A DNA stretch of 64,000 nucleotides, taken from positions 5,162,501 to 5,226,500 of the forward strand of contig CM036618.1 in assembly GCA_020746105.1 (NCBI GenBank), read 5' to 3'. A program made the translations under genes and the position numbers. The DNA comes from Trogon surrucura. Taxonomy: Eukaryota > Chordata > Aves > Trogoniformes > Trogonidae. The stretch's first letter is position 1, and each line of letters begins with the position of its first letter. The notes beneath the pieces are model-generated. The model searched no databases, was not told the origin of the DNA, and saw only the letters and a list, made by a program, of their open reading frames with translations. Positions 36,231 to 48,191 of this stretch are shown here, piece after piece.

Positions 36231-39200
36231 GCCCGTTCCTGTTAATGTGGCACTTTTTAAGATATGCACCGAAATGCTTCCAAATTGTTAATACATCACT
36301 AAAAGGTTACAAACTAAATGACCCCGTTTAGCCCAAAGGATGTTATTTTAGGCTTTAATGAATTAGACCTTGCTACCATTTTCAGGCAAAAATCAATTGC
36401 CTCAATTAACAAATTTGCACAAGTCCAAATATTTACAAAATAAGGACCCAGAAACCACATCCTTTGTTTCTCTTTCTCAGTCCCTGCCCTGTTTCTTCAT
36501 TAGCATCTTCATTTCCATGAAAGTGTGAGGCATCAGCTCTTTCTCTGAGCTTCTGAAGGCCTAAGCGTTGACAACTTTCTTATTCTTTAGAGGCTGCTCT
36601 TTTTTTGTTTTAACAGGTTTTCTTTCTTTGTCATGAATAATTCAGGGCAAGCTAAAAGAAGTGCAGGACGCCCATTCCTTCTCATGGAAAGAATACAAAT
36701 ATAGTCAAACTTTACCTCATTTGTGGAAGAAAATTTTACCAAAAAAAAAAAGAAAAAAGGTAACTTATTGCATGGGATTGGAATGAGAAGGGACTGTTCT
36801 GTTCACAGGATTTTTAAGAACTGTAGCTTGAATCCCAACAAGAGGGACTGAAAATCTCCAAGCTTGTTCCTTGGCTGGAACATCAGTATCCTACTCTTAG
36901 TAAAGAGATTGTGTCACATACATTAAGGATAGGGCTTAGCGTTGCAATAGTCCTGATTCATGAGCATCAACTGAATATATAAAAATAAAAGAAAAACAGT
37001 CATTAAACGTAAGGAGTCAAAATACGTTATAGATTTTGTAAATAAAACCATAAAACAAGCAAAAGAAACTAGATCTTCTATGTAAATCTCCACAGCCAGT
37101 TTGATTCTGAATTTCAAGGTTTATTTTGTATCATTTAGTTATACTAATAAGTAGCTGAAAAAGATGTATGCTCATCTAGAATTCAGTTGTCTGACTTAAT
37201 CTAGTCTTTTAATGTTTTTCTTTTGTCAGAGGGACAGTAGGACAACATCAAGTGAACTTCCCCTACATGGGAAGATGCATTCCTTTCTACTGTCATAATC
37301 ATTGTCACATATTTATCTTTCTCCCCTTGACTGTGCAGGGAACAGAGAGGACTAGCTTAGTTCGAATGTCCAGTGTTCAGAAGACTTAGAGTGACTGTAA
37401 CCTCAATGCTTAAAGTTATATGTGAAATGGGTTGTGAATGCAGTGTACATCAGCAGATAAAATTTTAGCGCATTCTGGTTTTGGCTTTATTTTTAATATT
37501 TTTCTTTAGAAATTTGTTTTATATATTTACTGGTCAGTGTAATGAGTCATCTGAGAAGACAATAAAGTCCAAGGCTATTTATTGTACAGGTCATACTGCA
37601 GGTATATGAGGTCCTAAACTGGTAAAGGACTTTTCCTGGGGCATCTAAAACCAATCTTTCCCTCATGGGAGAAGCTATCGGGAGCAACACATGACTTTGT
37701 ATGTGCAAATTATGGAGGTCCATGTTTTAGAACGGGACCTCCAGAATTATATGAAACTTTTGATCGCTGAATTTAGAAATGGTCAGAAAACAGAAGACCA
37801 TTCCCTTTTTCCAGTATCTTCTCAGAATATTAGCATTTCAGACAATATTATTTTTATAGAATGAAGATCACCACGGATGACACTTTTACTCCTTCAAAAC
37901 TAAAATCTCAAGATGGAGGAAACAGATGAGGGAAAAGCAAAAATTAGGCATGAAGTAAGCTACCATTTTCCATGTACATATTAACATTATTGTAAGTTTA
38001 ATAGCATTTAATTGAAAAGACATAGTGTCTTTTTTTTCCCTGAAATTTTGATCACCATGCTTTTGTCCTGAATTGACTGAAAAATTACAGCGTTGTACTT
38101 TTATTTTTCAGCCAGTCCCTCTTGACATTGGTACTTTAGGGTGATAGTTGGTCTACAGTTTATGAGAGAAAACAACATAGCCTTGAGTATCCCTTTAGCC
38201 TGATTTTCAGATCCTGCACTGACTGATGTCATAAAAGCGTCTGGAAACCAAAGAACTCTGAAAAACAGAAAGCTATCACTGGTACTCAAGGTATTGCTGC
38301 ACAGGGCCAACTGTTTCAGCTGGTTTCTCATAAAGTCCATTCTTGTCCTAGAATCATCATTTTAAGACCATTTTTCTTCCTCTCTTATACCATCAGACTA
38401 TCTCAAGCAAAGTATATCTCCTGTAGATTGTTGTAGCATGTGAATTTATTACACAAAATACTAATAAGCTGTGATTGTTGTTGAATTAATCCTTTTTACT
38501 TACCAAAAGCACCATACTGGACACCAGTCTTTACACCATGAACATTAAATAGACCGTTTTGTTTTGATTCCATGAATTATATCAATAATTCAAGCTTCAT
38601 AAAATTTTGTAAAGTACTTCTATTTATTGTGTGTAGTCATACTGCACCTTCCCATTCAACCAATATATCCAATGACTGGTAACAATATATCCAATGTTTT
38701 ATGTTGATATATCCAACGATTTAGTATTGCTTAAATCATCTATATAGTTTGTATTCCAGATGATTTCATATAGCTATCCTTGTAGAAGAGTTTGCACACC
38801 TGGAGGATGGCATCTGTCCAGACAGTTTGAGCTAACAAGACCATTGTAATCAACGAATTATGAAAAATGTGTAGAGGTAATCAGGTACAGAAAAACCCTC
38901 AACAAATGCTAACCCATGGAGAATGTGAATGGCATTCAACTGTCCATACTGCAGATCTCTGCAGTGAAAGTATCTCCAAATCAGCTAGCTATGCGGAATT
39001 TTCTATATCCAAAGAGCAAATATGCAACATTTAGAGCATAGTTTACTTGATTAGAATTTAATTATTAGCTGTACCGAACCCAGACACTGTCTTTTTCTTT
39101 CCTTTTATTTACTAAGGGACTAAAAAGAGTTAGACATGACGAAGGTCTGAAGTATAGATCTTTATATTTGGAAATATGAATTCAACCCGTTTCACTTCAT

Positions 39201-39289
39201 AGCTTTACCAAATTGCATAGAGGTCTGGCTTATGCAGAATGAACCACGGCAAAAGAAATCACAAGGTTTAAAATTACTTTTCTGAGAGT
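36231..39289. other. Unique noncoding DNA
   Basis: The interval 36230-36480 continues the complex, repeat-free texture of the preceding block. From 36500 on it is ordinary AT-rich DNA without recognised genes. A small triplicated motif lies at 38660-38712. Confidence 0.45.
38660..38712 (+). repeat. Three imperfect copies of an ATATATCCAA motif
   Basis: 'AATATATCCAATG' occurs near 38661 and 38684, and 'GATATATCCAACG' near 38706. The spacing is about 22-23 bases, so this is a short decayed minisatellite or chance cluster. Confidence 0.5.
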
Positions 39290-39365
39290 ACGCAACAGGA
39301 TGAGGGCCTGGAGATCACAAAGTCAGTTTGACCACTAGTTCCTTTGCTGTAACCACCAGACTGTC
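39290..39365 (-). mobile_element. Possible MIR/CORE-SINE tRNA head
   Basis: The plus strand 'TTTGCTGTAACCACCAGACT' is the complement of a tRNA-like A box (GTGGTTACAGCAAA). It is preceded by 'GATCACAAAGTCAGTTTGAC', which fits a decayed SINE core. Short and uncertain. Confidence 0.38.
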
Positions 39366-41509
39366 CTTTTTTTCCTGTGTTCAAGCATTGAATAAAAGAT
39401 GCTTTCATCATCATCAGAGTCCTCCAAAAGATTTGCTTTAAAATACACAGTCACATTATGTAAACTGAGCAGAGATGATTTTGTGATTAGAAACTTCAGA
39501 ACAGCACTTGGGAAACTGTGGAAAATTTACCCTATTACAAACTTGTTGAGTTCCAGACTCACATAATTTAATGTAGGTGTAATGTAGCTGTAATTTGTGC
39601 TGCTCTCTGAGTTTTCACTGTGGTCAACAGAAATTAAGACTTGAGTCAATTGCCTGAGTTCAGGCCTCTCTATTAGCATTTTAGGTACTCTGTGGTATTC
39701 ATTAGTCTCACAGGATCTGGCACAGACAGGAGCTACTGGAGAACTTCAGAACCCTTCAGAACAGATACCCTTGAGCATCCCTAGCAACACTAGATGCCCA
39801 TGCTTAGCCAGGTCCCAACCAATGCAGTTAATGGATTTTAATGGAGATTATTAGCTCAGCTTTAGGTAGAAAACTACATTTGGTCAACTCTGGCTCTAGA
39901 TACCCTAGGGAACCTGAGACGTTTCTGCTGGGCTGGCAGATATGCACAGGTTTGTGCTGTCCTTCTGAGCTACCAGTCAGTGGCCAGGTGTAACACCCAT
40001 GGACATCTCAAGAGGCGATAGACATCTCTGCCTAGGCAATGAAAACATACCCTCAGGGTGGACTTCACTTGCCTAAGAAGTATGTAATATCTTTTTAGGT
40101 GATTTAGAGTATCCTACTCAGCCACGGAAACTTGCATGCCTCTTGTCAATCCTGACTCATTTCTGCTAGGCTATTCTGGATGGCAATAAGTCCTGAAGGC
40201 AATAAGATCTCAGATGGTACTGGACACCCAGGTGACAGAATCATAGCCATCAAGAACTGTGCATTGGTGCCAGTCACTACAAATGAACTTTTGGCGGAAA
40301 CTACAGTGAAAACTTTAGAAGTGTTTGTTACTACAGAGGTGAATGCATAATGATCAAGAATCAGAGAAAGAAAGTCCTTTATATATTAAAAAAAAAAAAT
40401 CTAGACTCAGGGAATGCCTTTGCAAGCCACGTGTGCAGCTCATTCACTCACGTTTAAGTAGTTTTACTGAGAGAACAAAGGATGTTCCTGGACATTGCCA
40501 TTACATTACAAAGCTGGCCTTCCAAGAATAATATGCCTGAGAATAAAACAGTAATTATAAAACCACAAATGAAATCAAAGCAATGCTGCCGAAAGCCTTA
40601 AGCATCACAGGTTTATGAGGCATGTAAATATAACTTGGGTAAAGATGTAAACTGTTACACCGCGCCATTCAAAATCTCACACTTCAGAAGCCAGTGGAAA
40701 TACTGAATATTTGGATAGATGAACACTGGCTCTGTGGCAAGAGTTATTGTTTTTTTTCCTTTTAAAGCTGTGTGAAAACATGTAAGCTCAAATTAAGGAC
40801 AGCAGATAACCAACTGCGTGCTAGAGATGAGCAGGCTGCTCAAAGCTACCACATAACCATTGAAGCTTCAAAAAAAAAAAAAAAAAAAAAGAAGAAGAAA
40901 ACAGCTTGAGGCTTTTTTCCCTTCTTCCTCTTACATGTGACATCATTGTATATGACACAACACCTTGGAAGGAACCATATGGGGAAATGCAGGCATGTTG
41001 CTAACTAAATGTGAGCTCCTTCACAACGGAAAAAATCTCGTTGCTGACCAGACCCTGGATGGTCTAATAAAAAGCACAGCTTCTACAGTGGAACTGACAG
41101 TTCTACTTCAAGGACATTTTTCACGCCTCATGCTCTTTTTGTACAGCATTTAGAAAGGCATACCAGGAATATAATGCTCTGTTTCATTCAGACTTAATCA
41201 AAAATGATTGATTAAAACTCAACATCCTAAAACACAGGAGGTGTTCTGATGCAGGTTTTTTTTTCTTGACTTTTTTGCAGGACTGGTCTTTAGATGTCTA
41301 AGCTCGTTAGTCGGGGTTAGTTATTCCACAGATTTAAGGAAAATATATGCCTTCTTTCTATCTTGCAATGTCTCTTTAGCTTGGTTTTTGTACCTCTTTC
41401 TTTCACTCATTCTCTGTTTTGTTAAATGTTGACCTTAATGCAGTTTTGGATCAGAAATCGGATCTAAAGTTTCCATTCCTTACATTTTCATTATAGTCAT
41501 TATTGTCAG
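39366..41509. other. Unique noncoding DNA
   Basis: No gene recognised. An A-run lies at 40388-40399 and an A21 run at 40870-40890. Nothing in 39700-40260 could be assigned although it is somewhat GC-richer than its surroundings. Confidence 0.45.
40870..40890. repeat. Poly-A run, 21 A
   Basis: An uninterrupted A-run followed by GAAGAAGAAAA. No retrotransposed body is recognised upstream. Confidence 0.9.
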
Positions 41510-41566
41510 AAGCAGTACTAGCAGCAGTAGTAGCAGCAGCAGCAGTAGTAGTAATACTAGTAGTAA
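41510..41566 (+). repeat. (CAG/TAG)n trinucleotide repeat
   Basis: An imperfect run of AGC and AGT triplets with a core of four CAG-phase units near 41531-41545. It is noncoding in every frame I inspected. Confidence 0.8.
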
Positions 41567-43084
41567 GAATTTAATTGAATGCACTCTAAATGGCTCACTC
41601 ATTTTTTTCAAAGCTGCTAAAAATGTTTAATGATTGTGTCTGGAGATGTGAATTTCTAAAGAAGTTGAATAAAACCTTTCAGCTTTAACATTGAGCCTTC
41701 ATGATGAATATCCACATTCACTTACAAGGTAACCCACTCCTAAATTGTCTTAGGTGGCTTCAGAAGAAGAAGAAATCCTGACAGCTTTAGATTGTGTGTG
41801 TGTGTGTTAATAGATGAAAAAAAGGTAAAATTAAAATGAGGAAGCTGCCTGAGCAAGCATGTATTTATGCATTAAAAATTACAAGAACTGTAGTTAAATG
41901 TTAAAAGAACTTCCCATGGAACACAGTATTTGCATTTCTGTGACTAATAATGGGATGGGAATCAGGAATTTCTCAGAGTTTCACTACAAGATATTCCATC
42001 TTCTATTTAGTCCCTAAACTGAATAAGACCCTGGACCCCAATTCAGAAAACTTTCACATTCCCCTTAGCAGAAATACCACAGAAACCCATATATGTCATT
42101 ACAACTACTTAGATAAAATTAGGCACTTGATTTTTTCCCATCATTAGAGACTAAAATCTATACTTACTTTTAATGATCCCTCTCATGAAAATGACTTATG
42201 AAAGCACTTGATCATGTGCTTGATTTTGATTGAGGTCTGTGATTAAATTCCATAGAAATTAGTAAAAATTAAACTTGCCTTTAGTATGAAGTTTGAGCTT
42301 AAATGTAGACTTGGTTAGAAACCTTGTTCTGAATGATTTTTGGTTAAAAAAAAAAAAAAGAAAAAAAATCAGCTGAGAACTCACCAAAGAGTATGTGGGT
42401 TCTATAAAAATGTGGAATAATTGGTGTAGATTATTGGGGTTTAGGCAGTATATCTTTTTCTCTACTTATTTAGCCTTTTGCATGTAAAACCACCTCTGCA
42501 TACACTCCCTCATGTAACCCTGATGTATTCAGACTAACATAGCCTCAGCAACTCTAGGCCAACTACATCTCTGGGGTAAATGCATTGCCTGGAGGGATAT
42601 ATTTGATTCATAATGGCTACAGCTGAATTACAGTGAGTGGTGGAGTGTTATTTATGTTAGATCTGAAAGTTCATCGAAATTATTTAGATACAGATCCCTC
42701 AAAGGATAGAAGTACAGCACAGGGTACATTTATGTGGCCAAGTCCAGGTAAGCAATCCACAAGTGCTGCCTTCAAACACAGGTCCCTCAGCTTTCACCAG
42801 TCATTTTCTATAGATGTTCAAACACCTCATCTATAGCCTGTACAGGGAATTTGCTCTCTAAACCATTCCCCTTTAACTGGGCTTAACATATAAAGATAAC
42901 TGAGATTTAAAAACTGGGTAATAGCAGATCTATATCCCCACTGTTGTGTGCAAGCTATTTGCAAACTAATTAGAGCACTTTATCAAGAAATGGAAAGCCT
43001 GGCTTGGTCAAAACTGATTTCTTACATGTCCCAGAAGTGTGACATTCCAGTACCTGAAGGGACCTACAGGAAAGCTGGGGAGGG
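41567..43084. other. Unique noncoding DNA
   Basis: AT-rich, with a (TG)7-like run at 41795-41809 and A-runs at 42348-42370. The segment 42190-42260, with 'AAGCACTTGATCATGTGCTT' and 'GTGATTAAATTCCATAG', has the feel of an ancient amniote repeat but is too decayed to name. Confidence 0.4.
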
Positions 43085-43379
43085 AATGGTTGCAGGGATG
43101 TGTAGCAACAGCACAAGGGACAACGGTTTTGAATTAGAACAGGGTAGATTTAGGTTAGATGTTAGGAAGAAGGTCTTTACTATGAAGATGGTGAAACACT
43201 GACACAGGTTATCCAGACTGGTGGTGGAGGTTCCATCCCTGGAGGCATTCAAGGTCAGGTTTGATGGGGCTCTGAACAACCTGATCTAGTTACAGATGTC
43301 CCTGCTCACTGCAGCGGGGTTGGACTAGGTGACCTTTAAAGGTCCCTTCCAATCCAATGCATTCTATGATTCTACGATT
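43085..43379 (+). mobile_element. CR1 LINE 3' fragment, sense
   Basis: It runs from 'ATGGTTGCAGGGATGTGTAG' through 'GGGTAGATTTAGGTTAGATG' and 'GAGGTTCCATCCCTGGAGGC' to 'AATGCATTCTATGATTCTAC'. It covers the last part of the coding region and the 3' untranslated block. Stop codons and small changes break the frame after about 43200. The minus-strand frame at 43064-43279 is its shadow. Confidence 0.94.
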
Positions 43380-44494
43380 ATCTACAGCCACTCTTGGGCT
43401 CTCATTTTCTACACTGTGGGCATGGAAAGCGATCAGGAGCTTGGGAAGACAGGAGGGGAAAGTATTGCGAGAAATCAGGGATTTTCCATCCTATTTACTT
43501 CCTGTGCTACTAGGAAAAACGGGTTGAAATCTTCTGGAGCCAGAAAAAAAAAAAAAAGTTAAATGTATCATAATTCGGGAATTTAGTCTACACAGAAAAA
43601 TCTCATCTTCTATTCAGGTAAATGCAATTGTACAATCTAGGAGAAAACAGCGACTAAATGAGCTAACAATGGGAAATCAAGTGAAAACTTGCCGTGGATT
43701 AGGGCTGAGACTGACAAAACCAGGACAAAACTGAATTACAGAGATAGATAGAAAATTTTCAGTAAAATTACTACTAAAGATAATTAATTTTGAAAATCAA
43801 AATGTTTTACTTTGGAAAATTCTGAAGTAATTTGGTTTTAATTTTGGTTTAAATTGTGTCTTATTTTGTGCTTCTTTCATTTCCTTACATATTTTCCTCT
43901 ATAGCTGTTAAAATTTAGATGAAAATTAAAAGCCCATACCTTAAAATGAAATTGGAAGAGAGGTTTTAGAATTCATTGATTAATATTCTTCATTCCCTGC
44001 CATGTCTCCTATGGACAAGTAAATGCTTCTAAAAGTAGTGTTTTTGTGATCTAAACTTAGAGGCTTTCTGAACTGGTGAAATATTAAGTTGTCCAGTTTC
44101 CAGTGGTCTATCCAGCCTGCAAAATGAAATTTGAAACAGTGATCTGTCAACTGTTAGGATCATCATTACCATCACAATGTAGAGCTAGACGTGCAATCAG
44201 AAATGGGGACTGCACTGAGCTTAATGTTTGACAGTCATTATCTGTGAGAGTTTAGAAATGAAAAGACAAGAAAAGTGTTAGAAGGAAAATTAGAGATACA
44301 GAGCAGTGAAATCACTCCACTGATATTGCTTCATTTTGAATGTGTCAGACACAGTGCATTTGCGAAGAATATAACAGAAAGATATCCACATTGTACTGCC
44401 AGATAATGGGTCTTTGTAGAGGAAGAATTTCCAAAACGCAAGTTGAAACAGAGATTCCTGTATCTGTACTTGGGCATTTATAAAAATGGTCTGA
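43380..44494. other. Unique noncoding DNA
   Basis: AT-rich sequence without a recognised gene or repeat. An A-run lies at 43543-43557. Confidence 0.5.
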
Positions 44495-44720
44495 ATTTCA
44501 TAGGAGCACAGATATGAAAGAGATCCTGCTCCCAGATCAACAACTCTAATCCCCTGCTCTGGCAGAGTATCACATCATCTAACACCTTTTATAAACAAGT
44601 CATGCACTTAAATATAAGATTTTCTGCCTCTTTTACTCTTATTGGGAGGAAGCTGTTCTAGAATTTCATTTCTCTGTCAGTTAGAAAGCTACTGCTGAGT
44701 CCCACTGTACCTGTATTCAT
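44495..44720 (-). mobile_element. Old CR1-like LINE fragment, antisense
   Basis: It retains the CR1 reverse-orientation order in decayed form: 'CTCTAATCCCCTGCTCTGGC' at the tail-proximal side, then 'GGGAGGAAGCTGTTCTAGAA', 'TTCATTTCTCTGTCAGTTAG' and 'AAAGCTACTGCTGAGTCCC'. These correspond to the 'GGCAGCCTGTTCCAG..' and 'ACAGTTAGGAAG..' blocks of antisense CR1. Divergence is much higher than in the other copies. Confidence 0.55.
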
Positions 44721-45253
44721 ATGGCTAAGAATTAAGCACCTAATTTTTCACATTAAAGTCCAAAAAGGCTGTTGAAAGGCTGATTTTAAGAGAAAAAATA
44801 AAAAAAGATCACATTTAGAGACAGACATAAGGACCTGAAGCCCCAGGGGTCTATTTTCAAAATGGTTGAATGGATACCTCTTCTGAAGGGTTAGGGACAT
44901 GCGACAAGCTGGAGAAATGTGTCGTGTATTGTGGGGACTTACAAGCTCAAACCTGCTTTAACTTGGGAATTTCTGCATTGTGCTCCACTACACAATGCAG
45001 ATGCTGTTTATCACGTTTCCAGATGTGTGAAATACGGACACGGGTAGCCACGTACTAGCATTGTCCCACTCTAGTCAAAAGTGTGGTAGACAAGATTAAC
45101 TTAAAAGATGTTCAGGTATATTTAGCAGTGACTACGTCTTGGTTTATACACTCTGCTTGGTACAAATGTTGCTACAATCTGCTGTTTAGGGAATAGAATA
45201 AATTCACTCTGTTTCCAGAGAATCTGGTCAGTATGAGTCATGTGCATGGTAAA

Positions 45254-45310
45254 TAATTATTTTTTATTAATATTGTTGGAATATTAATATTAATAGTAAT
45301 AGTAATATAA
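45254..45310. repeat. AT-rich (TAA/TAG)n-like repeat
   Basis: An imperfect ATTAATATTAATAGTAATAG run. Confidence 0.7.
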
Positions 45311-46009
45311 AAGGCTATGTTAAACCATAAATCAGAACCTCCATTCATTTCGTTTAATAGGAAAATGATCACTGCAAGTCATGGGGTTTTTTCAATAATT
45401 TCCATAGTTCAAACTTCTAACTTTTACTTCCCCCTTTTTCCCTGCAAACAGCTGCCAAGCAAAATAGTAGAACGTGTTACACGAACTAATCCCAACCGCT
45501 TGTCTGTTAGAGGGTTAACGTTACTTTCTTTTTCCTTCCTTGCTTTTGCCCCGCGCTGTCTAAAAAGAACACCCAGGTTCAATGAGTGACAAATCATTAC
45601 AGACCGTACAGTGTAATTAAAAAGCACAGCCATTGATCAGCTATGAGCTAAACCTGAGACAAAAAAAAAGTGAGAGACCCAGAATAGCTGGCAAAACTTC
45701 TCATTGAATCTGTCTGAAATGGAAGATGTTCTCCCTGGAGGCATGGAGCGTGGCCCATTGTGCATTTCCATTAGAGATACATACTGACTCAGAGCATGCC
45801 ATTGATGTTGGCCTATTTATGAAAGGCTGTTGAAAGAGGTTTCAGAGTTAATTGAAAAGAGCTGTTTCTGAAGTAAGGTAACTTCAAACAACACAGCTCT
45901 GAAATGTGTTTTAATGGACTGGAAATCAGTGAATTTTCCATAGCGCACATGAAATAAAAATGGATGGCATGAGCTGAAAGCTGCTTTGCCATTCGGTGGG
46001 ATTTCTTTT

Positions 46010-46091
46010 TATTATTAATATTATTGTTGCCATTGTTGTTGTTGTTATTGTTATTATTATTGTCATCATCACTGTCATTATTAATAATTAT
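46010..46091. repeat. (TTA/TTG)n trinucleotide repeat
   Basis: An 82-base run of ATT, GTT and GTC/ATC triplets with few interruptions. Confidence 0.85.
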
Positions 46092-46215
46092 TTTAACTGT
46101 AGCTGCTCAATGGGCAGTGATAAAACAACTTTGCTCTTGATTGATTAGAGGACCATCTCTTAAGGTCTGTCAAAATTTTTATTGCACGTCTTTATTTCAC
46201 ACATTTGTAACACAG

Positions 46216-46315
46216 GTTGACTGCAGAAACTGTCAGACTTGTGCCATTGTAAACAGAAGGAAAAGCTCTTTCAGTTGTCAAGTGGAAGTAGGTTCCAAGG
46301 ACCTCTTTTACCAAG
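46216..46315 (+). CDS. Weak candidate internal exon, unknown protein
   Basis: I do not recognise a protein. The 100-base block is bounded on the left by a pyrimidine-rich stretch ending TTTGTAACACAG and on the right by a consensus-like donor, CCAAG|GTATGT. One frame is open across it, encoding about 33 residues with three cysteines close together (VDCRNCQTCAIVNRRK) and a fourth in the second half. The same frame happens to remain open for some 75 bases upstream and 30 downstream. Acceptor and donor signals of this quality occur by chance many times in 64 kb, and I found no partner exon nearby. I therefore list it only as something to test. A decoy exon or chance frame is more likely than a real exon. 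Confidence 0.15.
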
Positions 46316-46369
46316 GTATGTTATGTTTAAAATGTGTTTATTCTTAACAATATTTCCATTTTTAAATTA

Positions 46370-46570
46370 AAGCATATGCCTAAATTCAGGCATGTGTTTA
46401 TTCAGGCATTTGTTTAGTCTCTGTCCTGAGCTGAGGTCTTGCACATAAGTTTGTATTTAAGCTCATGCTCAAATAAAAGCTTTTTCAGCAAAACATGCAC
46501 CTGAATTTCATATATATAAATAGTAGTTGAGTATACGTTTAAATCTCAGCTTGTGATTAAATACCTTTCT
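46370..46570. repeat. Possible ancient palindromic amniote repeat remnant
   Basis: Repeated and partly inverted forms of 'GCCTAAATTCAGGCATGTGT', 'TTTAAGCTCATGCTCAAATA' and 'TTTAAATCTCAGCTTGTGAT' resemble old amniote repeats built on 'TTAAGCATGTGCTTAA'-type palindromes. This is recognition by memory and is weak. Confidence 0.28.
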
Positions 46571-47014
46571 CATCTGAAAAGAACATCCTTTAAAATTATT
46601 TTTTTAAGCTTGGCAATGTTCAGCAAAAATAAGAATGATTGAGCTGAATTTATTCCTTCTTTAAAAATCTTTTGCAGGAATTCATAGTTAGCAAGGATGA
46701 CGGTAACTCCTTGCCCTTGAATGAAGGGATTTAGACAACTATATGGTATTCAGGTAGAATAAAAACAAGATCCAATCCTTCCTCAAGTTGATTAATACCT
46801 GATATCTTGAGAAAGCTCATAAAGCCCACTGAATTGCAGGGGAAAGGTGGGAGTAAAGGAATCCAGTACTCATTATAACACGTTATAATCAAACAACTTC
46901 TGTCATAGAGCTTGAATGATAATGAGTATTTTACACTTCCATTCTACTCCTAATGCTCTAATTCACAAGTTTGGTTGAAAACATCCCGTGTTCCATTAAA
47001 AGAGATGACCTCAC
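46571..47014. other. Unique noncoding DNA
   Basis: Nothing recognised here. Confidence 0.45.
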
Positions 47015-47130
47015 AGACATTAATTAACTTAATCTCACAAAACTCATTTGAAGTAAAGAAGAGCTATTGTCCCTATTTCTAAATAAGGATTGAAATACAA
47101 GGATAGGAATGACTTCATGCAAAACCTATC
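47015..47130 (-). mobile_element. MIR/L2-type 3' relic, antisense
   Basis: In plus-strand order it shows 'ATTAATTAACTTAATCTCAC', 'AGAGCTATTGTCCCTATTTC' and 'TAAATAAGGATTGAAATACA'. This parallels the antisense MIR/L2 order of 'TTAA.TCATTTAATCCTCAC', then 'TATTATCCCCATTTTACAG', then 'ATGAGGAAACTGAGGCACA'. The match in order is better than in any single block. Confidence 0.48.
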
Positions 47131-47692
47131 AAAATCAGCAGAAATCACAGCTTTCCACAGTGCTACTTTCATTTACCACTTTAGCTTCTGATAATTCCTA
47201 TTTTCCAAAGCTTCCCCTCCCAAAATTAAGACTTTACCTAAAAAATTAAACATTGATTGATTTCTTTAACATTATTTTTCAATTTTGAAGGCTGCTTGGT
47301 TAAAAACAAGTTAAAAATCCTAGGGCACAAAAAACCAAACAAAAACACCGCAACGAAAAGAAGCTAAAAGCCAGAGGAATTACTTCATTTTAAATAAATA
47401 AAAATCTTATTTTTTAGGGCTGTCATGACATTTTGGCATCTGCACTGATTTTTGAAAATCTGTGGCTGATAATCTTGGATTAACATGTGCTTAACTTATC
47501 TTTGAAGTTACTGTGGGTAATTACATACATAAGAATGTGCTACTTGTTCTGCAGAAGTGAACACAAGCTGTCAAAAAAAAAAAAAAGAAAATTATGAAGG
47601 CTATGTCTGGAATCTGAACTCAAGGACAACATCACTCCTTACTTAGATAGCTAAACAAACAGCCTGAATCTTTCTGAGGCATTTGAGAAACC
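47131..47692. other. Unique noncoding DNA
   Basis: AT-rich, with an A-run at 47574-47585. No gene recognised. Confidence 0.5.
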
Positions 47693-47809
47693 TGGGCTAG
47701 TGGGAGAGAGGTGTCCCTGCCTACAGAAGGGGGGTTGGAGCTAGATGATCTTCACGGTCCCTTCCAACCTTAACCATTCTATGGTTCTGTGATTCTATGA
47801 TTCTATGAT
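47693..47809 (+). mobile_element. CR1 LINE 3' tail, sense
   Basis: It holds 'AGGTGTCCCTGCCTACAGAA', 'GGGTTGGAGCTAGATGATCT', 'GGTCCCTTCCAACCTTAACC' and a clean tail ATTCTATGATTCTATGATT. The intact tail repeats suggest it is younger than the neighbouring copies. Confidence 0.95.
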
Positions 47810-48191
47810 TAAATATTGAGTAAAAAGGTCTAATTTTTCTGATACACCTCAAATATGGAGAATTAGGCACTGAAACTGAGATGATGAACAGCTAATGCAG
47901 ACAAAAGGAGGAAGAGATGCTGGAAGAAAGAGGGGAAGAGCAACAGACAGAACACAGAATTAGGGTTAAGTCCCATGAGAAAATAGGATTCAGAGCCTGA
48001 GAGTTTCTCTTCATGTGTTGAAAAATATATCCATTTGAGAAAACAAAGACTCATGTTCTCTACTTCTGCAGTTCTTTTATGTTTTTTATATACTTCTGCA
48101 TTCCTAGAACAGGTCGAGATCCTCCTCCTGCTCTCAGGCCAGTAACCCATGCTATGTATGCTCCAAGGATGGATGCTCAAAAACTTTATGC
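47810..48191. other. Unique noncoding DNA between two CR1 tails
   Basis: No gene recognised. The minus-strand frame at 47863-48180 (105 residues) has no motif support. Confidence 0.45.

Larger units (their letters stand above)
44721..46215. other. Unique DNA with trinucleotide repeats
   Basis: No gene recognised. It contains an AT-rich triplet run at 45254-45310 and the (TTA/TTG)n run at 46010-46091. The part 45820-46000 is repeat-free and complex in composition and is a weak candidate for conserved noncoding DNA. Confidence 0.4.
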
